From: Hyphomicrobiales bacterium
Lineage (GTDB): Bacteria; Pseudomonadota; Alphaproteobacteria; Rhizobiales; Rhizobiaceae
Direction of reading: 5' to 3'
Length of the DNA stretch: 64,000 bases
Assembly (NCBI GenBank): GCA_900469615.1
Contig: UBYA01000004.1
Span: forward strand, 1 to 64,000
Shown: one piece after another, positions 58,575 through 64,000 of the stretch
Layout of the letters: each line of letters opens with the position of its first letter
Position numbering within the stretch: position 1 is the first letter of the stretch
Translations under genes and position numbers: made by a program
Notes under the pieces: model-generated
The model's database searches: none
Told to the model about the DNA's origin: nothing
What the model saw: only the letters and a program-made list of their open reading frames with translations

Positions 58575-59303
58575 ATGCTCAAACAGACCTTGGTTATCGT
58601 CCGCAACAATTTGCCGTTTTACGCTATATTCATCGCATTTGCGGTCGGCAGCGCGATTTTTGAGGAATATTCAAAGAAGTCGTCGACAACGGGGCCGACT
58701 TTGTTTCTGTCGTTTCTGTTGGCAATGAATGTGCAGAACTCCGTCTTGCGAAATCTGAATTTCACGGAGGCCGTAAAAGCAGGAAAGCTCCCGTTCGGCA
58801 AATATCTTTTCAGAGCCATTATGCTGGGCTTGCTCACAATAGCGCTTTCGGCACCGCCTTTCCTTTTTCTGTTGCGTTCTGGCGGCTCCGGCAAGTCTTA
58901 CTTCGTACTTTGGAGCCTCCTGATCTTCATTGCCGCGGTGACCGTTGTTTTTTCTCTGCTCGGTACATGGCTGCCCGCAAGTATCCATGGCACCAAAGCC
59001 ACGTTTGGGGATGCATTGCGGAGAGGCCTCAGGCGCTTTCCGTCAACGGCGGTTTTGGTGTTTCTGGGTTTTGCCCTCCCGCTTCTGGCCGGGATCATCG
59101 CGCTGGTTTTTGCGGGTTCGCTCGATGGGGCAGACCTGATCGTCGATGGTCATCTAAATCTGTCGACCGTCGCTCTCTCCATCGGATCCAACGCCTTGCA
59201 ATCCATCGGACTGACTTACATAGCCGTGGTGCTGGCGCGCCGGTATATGGAGGCGGAAAACATCGGGTTCCCGGCGGCGGAATTGGTGAAAGTCTTCACC
59301 TGA
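58575..59303 (+). CDS. Orphan integral membrane protein
   Basis: A 242 aa protein with about six predicted transmembrane helices: near residues 10-30, 40-55, 75-100, 110-135, 160-190 and 205-225. No family is recognised. Codon use is richer in A and T at third positions than its neighbours, particularly in the first third, which may mark recent acquisition. GGAGG is 9 nt before the ATG. It lies alone between the kup terminator and the hydrolase gene. Confidence 0.7.
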   Translation: MLKQTLVIVRNNLPFYAIFIAFAVGSAIFEEYSKKSSTTGPTLFLSFLLAMNVQNSVLRNLNFTEAVKAGKLPFGKYLFRAIMLGLLTIALSAPPFLFLLRSGGSGKSYFVLWSLLIFIAAVTVVFSLLGTWLPASIHGTKATFGDALRRGLRRFPSTAVLVFLGFALPLLAGIIALVFAGSLDGADLIVDGHLNLSTVALSIGSNALQSIGLTYIAVVLARRYMEAENIGFPAAELVKVFT

Positions 59304-59476
59304 ACAGATGGCCTGCATCCGCTGGGACGCGAGGCAGCTGAAGACCGGGTGGATCGTTCGGCGCCCGGCTTGCCGCGGCGTCACACTCATGAACACAGAT
59401 CCGCTCGAATTAACCATCCATCAAGGTTAATGAGAGATTATTCAGGCTCCTGGTTTCGAGTGCCGTTTGGAGTCCG

Positions 59477-60658
59477 GTGTTGTCTCGCTCGCGTTATGTC
59501 AGCCGAAAATTGAGGGTCCTGCCCAAGAACTGGATTTCTCCAGCCGTCTTCGGCCTTTGCGCCTGGCTGATCTTCCCGTCGAACGCCGCCTATGGCGATC
59601 TTGCCGGCCTGCTTGCGGGGATAGACCGGGAAGGGGCCAACTGGCGCATGGTGATGACCAACTCGCCGGCCGGCTCGACCCATCAGGCGGAACTGGCTTT
59701 CGGCGACGCCAAGGCGTCGGCGGCTATCGGGGATGGCGGTCTGGTGCTGCCGGACGGACGGCGGGTGGCATTCCAGTCCGAACGGAAGGGCAGCGATCCG
59801 CGCCCGGACGAAGACCGCGTCAATCGGCAGGACAAGAAGGGCCGCGTCGTGGCCGTCACGCCGATGCAGCCGCCGAAGGATTTTTCGGCAGGCTCGGTGC
59901 TGCAGCGTGAAAGCATGCTGTTTCGGCCGGAATCCGATACCGGCGAGCGCACGGCATTCCTGAAGCCCAAGCTCGGCGGCAAGGAAATCCAGATTGCAAC
60001 GGCCTTCTACAAGAAGCAGCCGCCGAAACCGGATGACGGCATGCCCTCCTACCTGGCAAACCTGGTCACCAACCAGAACGCCGATATTCTGGCCGCGGCC
60101 TACGCCTCGCCGGCGCCGGACTACGCGCGGGTGTCGCCCTTCGATTCGATCCTTGCCAGGGATCAGGACGGTGCAGGCCGCTTCGTGCCGCAAATCGGTC
60201 CGAAGGACCATGCCTGGGCCGCCAATGTCCTGCCGCCCTCGGTCTTCTCCTCGGATGAACAGCAATGCCTCGCCACCGGCATTTATTTCGAGGCGCGCGG
60301 GGAATCGGTGAAGGGGCAGGCGGCCGTCGCCCAGGTCATTCTGAACCGCGTCCGCAATCCTGCCTATCCCAAGACCATCTGCGGTGTCGTCTATCAGAAT
60401 GAAGACTGGCACAACGCCTGCCAGTTTTCCTTCGCTTGCGACAACGTCAAGGAGAAGGTCAATTCGCCCGAGCACTGGCGCATCGCCCGTCAGGTCGCCA
60501 TGGCAGTCACCGCCGGCAAGATCTGGCTGCCGGAAGTCGGCTCCGCCACGCATTATCATGCCGTCTATGTGCGGCCGAAATGGGCGGCTGAAATGGTGAA
60601 GGTCGGCCGCATAGGCATGCACATCTTTTACAGGACCTATGGCGGCGGCTGGAGCTGA
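59477..60658 (+). CDS. SleB-type cell wall hydrolase
   Basis: A 393 aa secreted hydrolase. An N-terminal signal/membrane segment (residues ~20-38, ending FPSNAAYG) is followed by a 220-residue low-conservation region. The C-terminal SleB/CwlJ domain (residues ~250-390) has EARGESVKGQAAVAQVILNR with the likely catalytic Glu, and SATHYHAVYVRPKW. It resembles enzymes that cut the glycan strand of peptidoglycan. The start is GTG at 59477 or TTG at 59480, both served by GGAG at 59469. Confidence 0.87.
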   Translation: MLSRSRYVSRKLRVLPKNWISPAVFGLCAWLIFPSNAAYGDLAGLLAGIDREGANWRMVMTNSPAGSTHQAELAFGDAKASAAIGDGGLVLPDGRRVAFQSERKGSDPRPDEDRVNRQDKKGRVVAVTPMQPPKDFSAGSVLQRESMLFRPESDTGERTAFLKPKLGGKEIQIATAFYKKQPPKPDDGMPSYLANLVTNQNADILAAAYASPAPDYARVSPFDSILARDQDGAGRFVPQIGPKDHAWAANVLPPSVFSSDEQQCLATGIYFEARGESVKGQAAVAQVILNRVRNPAYPKTICGVVYQNEDWHNACQFSFACDNVKEKVNSPEHWRIARQVAMAVTAGKIWLPEVGSATHYHAVYVRPKWAAEMVKVGRIGMHIFYRTYGGGWS

Positions 60659-60964
60659 GCCCGGCGGCGAATTGGAGGCGGCCGAAAGTGCGCCTCAGTC
60701 GGCAAAAAAGCCACAGAAAAGCATGGGCTGAAGGGGATTCTTCGGCTCAGTTTTCGACAGATACGGCTCTTTCCGTCTAAGATCATGATTTAATTAGGCT
60801 AATTTATGGCTGGACAGATGGCGTCTACGCCTTGACTATGCTTTTTCCTAAAACTATGTTGCGCGCGACTTCAAAACGGGCCGAAAGGTGGTGAAACCTG
60901 CTGTTCGTTTACGCGTTGACCGGGGTGTTGGGATAGCGCGCAACGAAAAGGGGAGGATGCCACC
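60659..60964. other. Intergenic region with the F0 operon promoter
   Basis: About 300 bases without a gene; the promoter below lies in it. Confidence 0.6.
60832..60860 (+). promoter_or_regulatory. Predicted vegetative promoter of the F0 ATP synthase operon
   Basis: -35 TTGACT (60832-60837) and -10 TATGTT (60855-60860) with a 17-base spacer, about 100 bases before atpI. Good match to the housekeeping consensus. Confidence 0.7.
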
Positions 60965-61309
60965 ATGACGGATGATCGTGAAGAAGGTCTGGAACAGCGG
61001 CGTGCGCAGCTGGGAGCCGAACTGGCAACCAAGCGCGCCGCGGTGAGAGAGGGTGAACGCGGGGAGGTTCGCGCCGAGGAAAGCCGTAAAGGCTATGCCC
61101 AGGCGATGAAGCTTTCCAGTGAATTCATTGCCGCAATCATCGTTGGCGTTGTTCTGGGCTATGTCTTCGACCGTTTTATCGGTACGACGCCGTGGGGCAT
61201 GATTGTTTTTCTGCTTCTCGGATTCTGTGCCGGCGTGCTGAATGTGCTGCGTTCCGCAGGCAAGGTGGCGACACCCGCGCTTGACGAGCGCAAGACAGAT
61301 AAGAAATGA
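60965..61309 (+). CDS. atpI: ATP synthase subunit I (AtpI/AtpZ-type)
   Basis: A 114 aa membrane protein. A charged N-terminus (residues 1-45) precedes two transmembrane helices in the pattern SSEFIAAIIVGVVLGYVFDRF then TTPWGMIVFLLLGFCAGVLNV. AtpI helps assemble the c-ring and may carry Mg or Ca. It leads the F0 genes. Confidence 0.92.
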   Translation: MTDDREEGLEQRRAQLGAELATKRAAVREGERGEVRAEESRKGYAQAMKLSSEFIAAIIVGVVLGYVFDRFIGTTPWGMIVFLLLGFCAGVLNVLRSAGKVATPALDERKTDKK

Positions 61310-61387
61310 GCGGACGCAACGCTGCGGCGTTGTTTCCTGGTGAGAGGCATCCGCTCGGTGGAGCGGGAAAATGAAAGAGAACCAGCG

Positions 61388-62140
61388 GTGGCAAACGGAC
61401 CTACCCATCAGTTCCTGATCTTCAAGATTATCCCGATCGACATCGGCGGAATTGATTTTTCGTTCACCAACGCTTCCTTGTTCATGGTCGCCTCCGCAGT
61501 GATTTCCGCCGGCTTCCTTTATTTCGCCAGCGCGCCGCGCAGCGTCATTCCGAGCCGCGCCCAGTCGGTCGCCGAAATGGCCTACGAGTTCATCGCCTCG
61601 ATGCTGAAGGAAGGGGCGGGAACGAAGGGAATGAAGTTCTTCCCGCTGGTCTTCTCGCTCTTCATGTTCGTGCTGACCGCGAACCTGCTCGGCATGGTTC
61701 CTTATTTCTATACCGTCACCAGCCAGATCATCGTCACCTTCGCATTGGCGCTGCTGGTCATCCTGACGGTTATTCTCTACGGCTTCATCAAGCACGGTTT
61801 CGGCTTCCTCAAGCTTTTCGTGCCGCAGGGTGTCCCCGGCGTGCTTCTGCCGCTGGTGGTGGTGATCGAGATCATCTCCTTCCTGTCACGCCCGATTTCG
61901 CTCTCCGTTCGTCTTTTCGCCAACATGCTGGCCGGCCATATCACGCTCAAGGTGTTCGCGGGCTTCGTCGCCTCGCTCGGAGCCCTCGGCGCGCTCGGCA
62001 TCGGTGGCGCCATCCTTCCCCTCATCATGACCGTCGCCCTCACCGGTCTCGAGTTCCTTGTCGCCTTCCTCCAGGCTTACGTCTTCGCGGTGCTGACTTG
62101 CATGTACCTCAACGACGCAATCCATCCGGGTGGCCACTAA
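61388..62140 (+). CDS. atpB: ATP synthase F0 subunit a
   Basis: A 250 aa proton-channel subunit with about five to six helices. The essential Arg lies in [18 protein letters not shown], with the family segment [20 protein letters not shown] at the C-terminus. The GTG at 61388 gives the normal length of 250 aa; a 16-residue upstream frame is charged and atypical. It precedes atpE by about 65 bases. Confidence 0.95.
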   Translation: MANGPTHQFLIFKIIPIDIGGIDFSFTNASLFMVASAVISAGFLYFASAPRSVIPSRAQSVAEMAYEFIASMLKEGAGTKGMKFFPLVFSLFMFVLTANLLGMVPYFYTVTSQIIVTFALALLVILTVILYGFIKHGFGFLKLFVPQGVPGVLLPLVVVIEIISFLSRPISLSVRLFANMLAGHITLKVFAGFVASLGALGALGIGGAILPLIMTVALTGLEFLVAFLQAYVFAVLTCMYLNDAIHPGGH

Positions 62141-62206
62141 GGATAAAGACATTGGCGTCTAAGGGCGTCAGTCATTCACCGCACAACCATTTCAAAGGAG
62201 TTCAAC

Positions 62207-62434
62207 ATGGACGCGGAAGCAGCAAAGTTCATCGGCGCAGGTTTGGCTTGCTTTGGTATGGCCGGCACGGCTCTCGGCCTCGGCAATATCTTCGGCAGCT
62301 ACCTGTCCGGCGCACTGCGCAATCCGTCGGCTGCTGACAGCCAGTTCGGCCGCCTGGTATTCGGCTTCGCCGTTACGGAAGCTCTGGGCATCTTCTCGCT
62401 GCTCATCGCTCTCCTCCTGCTCTTCGCTGTCTGA
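62207..62434 (+). CDS. atpE: ATP synthase F0 subunit c
   Basis: A 75 aa c-ring subunit with two helices joined by the polar loop RNPSA. The ion-binding carboxylate is Glu58 in [11 protein letters not shown], and the glycine-rich first helix [10 protein letters not shown] is present. AAAGGAG is the ribosome site. A typical proton-type c subunit. Confidence 0.96.
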   Translation: MDAEAAKFIGAGLACFGMAGTALGLGNIFGSYLSGALRNPSAADSQFGRLVFGFAVTEALGIFSLLIALLLLFAV

Positions 62435-62512
62435 TATCAGCGGCGTCATAGATCACGGTTCGCGGTCAGCGAGCCGTGATTCTTTGTATTTGCAGACCAC
62501 CTGGAGGTGAGC

Positions 62513-63106
62513 ATGTTTGTGACCCCGGCATATGCTGACGAAGCACCGCCGGCCACTGGCGAGGTGCATACGGAAACGGGTGCGCCGAATGAAGGCCATC
62601 ACGCCGGCGTTTTCCCGCCGTTTGACCATACGACGTATCCGTCACAGCTGCTTTGGCTGGTGATCACCTTCGTCATCTTCTACGTGGCCATGCAGAAGAT
62701 CGTCATTCCGCGCGTTGGCAGCATCCTGGAAAGCCGGCACGACCGGATCGCCCAGGATATCGAGGAAGCTTCGCGCCTGAAGGCCGAGGCCGACGCCGCC
62801 GTCGCCACCTACGAAAGCGAACTGGCCGCCGCGCGCGCCAAGGCGAATTCGATCGGTGCTTCGGCCCGCGATGCCGCCAAGGTCAAGGCCGAGGAAGATC
62901 GCAAGACCATCGAGGCAAGCCTTTCGGAAAAGCTCAAGGCTGCGGAAGCCCGCATCGCCGAAATCAAGGAAAAGGCTTTCGGTGATGTCGGTGCGATTGC
63001 GGAAGAAACTGCTTCCGCCGTCGTAGAGCAGTTGGTCGGCAATGTCGCCGGCAAGGCCGATGTCGCTTCGGCTGTCGCCGCGGCATCTGCGAAGCGGGAG
63101 GGCTGA
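62513..63106 (+). CDS. atpG: ATP synthase F0 subunit b' (AtpG)
   Basis: A 197 aa peripheral-stalk subunit. One transmembrane helix ([20 protein letters not shown], residues ~45-64) is followed by a long Ala/Glu/Lys coiled coil. The ATG at 62513 lies 5 bases after GGAGG; an overlapping GTG at 62507 is less suited. Alphaproteobacteria use this b' together with a separate b (atpF). The stop is 3 bases before atpF. Confidence 0.92.
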   Translation: MFVTPAYADEAPPATGEVHTETGAPNEGHHAGVFPPFDHTTYPSQLLWLVITFVIFYVAMQKIVIPRVGSILESRHDRIAQDIEEASRLKAEADAAVATYESELAAARAKANSIGASARDAAKVKAEEDRKTIEASLSEKLKAAEARIAEIKEKAFGDVGAIAEETASAVVEQLVGNVAGKADVASAVAAASAKREG

Positions 63107-63109
63107 GTT

Positions 63110-63601
63110 ATGACATTTGGTCTTGACGAAACTTTCTTTGCATTCGTCGCGCTCGTCATCTTCATCGGCCTGATCGTCTACTTGAAGGTTCCGGGAATGA
63201 TGGCGAAGTCGCTGGACGACCGTGCCGATCAGATCCGCAACGAACTGGCGGAAGCCAAGCGCCTGCGCGAAGAGGCCCAGCACCTGCTGGCCGAGTATCA
63301 GCGCAAGCGCAAGGAAGCCGAAGCCGATGCGGCGAACATCGTCGCCGCCGCCGAGCGCGAAGCCGAAATGCTGACGACCGAAGCCAGGAAGAAGACGGAG
63401 GAATTCGTCGCCAACCGTACGGCCCTGTCCGAGCAGAAGATCAAGCAGGCTGAAGCCGACGCGATGAAGGCGGTTCGCTCCGCCGCCGTCGATCTGGCGA
63501 TCGCCGCTGCCGAATCTGTCCTTGCGAAGAAGGCTGACGGGGGTGTCCAATCCGGGCTCTTCAACGATGCCGTCAAGGAAGTGAAGACGCGCCTGAACTA
63601 A
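63110..63601 (+). CDS. atpF: ATP synthase F0 subunit b
   Basis: A 163 aa peripheral-stalk subunit: one N-terminal helix (FFAFVALVIFIGLIVYLKV) and a coiled coil rich in Ala, Glu and Arg (AEAKRLREEAQHLLAEYQ). It ends the F0 operon; F1 genes are not in the window, as usual in alphaproteobacteria. A strong terminator follows. Confidence 0.95.
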   Translation: MTFGLDETFFAFVALVIFIGLIVYLKVPGMMAKSLDDRADQIRNELAEAKRLREEAQHLLAEYQRKRKEAEADAANIVAAAEREAEMLTTEARKKTEEFVANRTALSEQKIKQAEADAMKAVRSAAVDLAIAAAESVLAKKADGGVQSGLFNDAVKEVKTRLN

Positions 63602-63627
63602 GCGCGCGGAAGATCGACATTTGGAAG

Positions 63628-63653
63628 AGCCCCGCTTCGGTGGGGCTTTTTTG
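63628..63653 (+). terminator. Intrinsic terminator of the F0 operon
   Basis: AGCCCCGC, TTCG loop, GTGGGGCT and then TTTTT. Confidence 0.9.
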
Positions 63654-64000
63654 TTGGTGAAGAGGCCGCGTCATCGCCGCATCTCGAGGCCGCACCTCCT
63701 TCGGCAAGCCCGGCGGCCTTCGTGTCGCGTTAAAACGGGCGATCGATGCCTTGAAAGAGCTCAATGAGCAGTCGCGCGAGGAAGCGGGCTCTTATGGCGT
63801 GCGAGCGTCGGCTATGGACCGGAGCCTCAAACCACGAGCGCGGGCGATAAGGGGCTTCAACCCATCCAGATCTGCGGTTTGATATCGCCCATCGGTCTTT
63901 CGCGGGTTGATCGCCGCCGCAGCAGGCAGCTAAATCATGGCTGCGAGGGATAGATGTCAGCAGCAGACGATGGGCCATTTCGGCAAGGCAATCTGATCTT
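63654..64000. other. Stretch without a recognised gene at the window end
   Basis: Short open frames on both strands (for example 82 codons on the minus strand at 63730-63978) have no clear family, ribosome site or codon bias. A gene continuing beyond the window cannot be excluded. Confidence 0.4.

Noticed and set aside
63730..63978. 82-codon minus-strand frame after atpF, considered as part of rnhB
   Set aside because: RNase HII motifs are not present and codon use is poor; nothing could be assigned.

Overview
The window is about 64 kb of GC-rich chromosomal DNA with dense, mostly housekeeping genes. Gene content and sequences point to an alphaproteobacterium of the Rhizobiaceae, most likely Rhizobium or a close relative. 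Supporting signs are the split F0 operon (atpI-atpB-atpE-atpG-atpF, with two b-type subunits and apart from F1), short-form HisG with HisZ next to HisS, a MctP-type monocarboxylate permease, a CIRCE-controlled groESL pair, rhizobial small families (DUF2093, DUF4170, TIGR01459) and intergenic palindromic repeats. There is no rRNA, recognisable tRNA, CRISPR array, insertion sequence or prophage. The organism assignment is inferred from remembered families, not from a database search.

Layout. 0-5 kb: glycolate oxidase subunit GlcF, an outer-membrane beta-barrel protein and two L,D-transpeptidases. 5-13 kb: DNA repair (tag), a HAD phosphatase, two oxidoreductases, two LysR regulators, a possible copper pair (DUF305 plus a Met/His/Cys-rich secreted protein) and a 2H phosphoesterase. 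13-17 kb: hisS-hisZ-hisG joined by TGATG junctions and closed by a strong bidirectional terminator. 17-21 kb: DoxX, GST, a small PAS-like protein, then groES-groEL on the minus strand. 21.5-32.3 kb: TIGR01459 phosphatase, ribF, DUF3311-mctP, ileS, a lipoprotein, tadA, rluB and rsmD. 32-43 kb: patatin-like lipase, Kef-type antiporter, PmbA, an IMPase/CysQ-like enzyme, the lipid A genes waaA and lpxK, and mutL. 43-47 kb: a PAS-PAS-REC-REC protein followed by a GGDEF-EAL protein. 48-52 kb: a galactose (De Ley-Doudoroff) cluster with an IclR regulator. 52-58.5 kb: a LuxR-type regulator, ApbC/Mrp, CorA and Kup. 58.5-63.6 kb: an orphan membrane protein, a SleB-type hydrolase and the F0 ATP synthase operon.

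How the genes fit together. Envelope biogenesis recurs: the barrel protein (possibly a lipid A oxidase), L,D-transpeptidases, waaA, lpxK and the SleB hydrolase. Translation and RNA modification form a second theme: hisS, ileS, tadA, rluB, rsmD. Ion and energy transport (Kef, CorA, Kup, ATP synthase) is a third. The galactose cluster holds dehydrogenase, lactonase, kinase and aldolase but no galactonate dehydratase.

The most interesting signal is upstream of ileS. A 20-codon open frame with clustered isoleucine codons (ATA, ATT, ATT, not the usual ATC) runs into a GC-rich hairpin followed by five T residues, and a second hairpin follows. This is the expected layout of a ribosome-mediated attenuator that senses Ile-tRNA charging. 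Other points are a copied GroEL C-terminal tail downstream of groEL, an ApbC lacking its CXXC cysteines, an IclR gene whose only well-placed start is CTG, a LuxR protein with a degraded acyl-homoserine-lactone pocket, and a sigma-54-like promoter in a gene-free stretch beside a possible frameshifted small gene.
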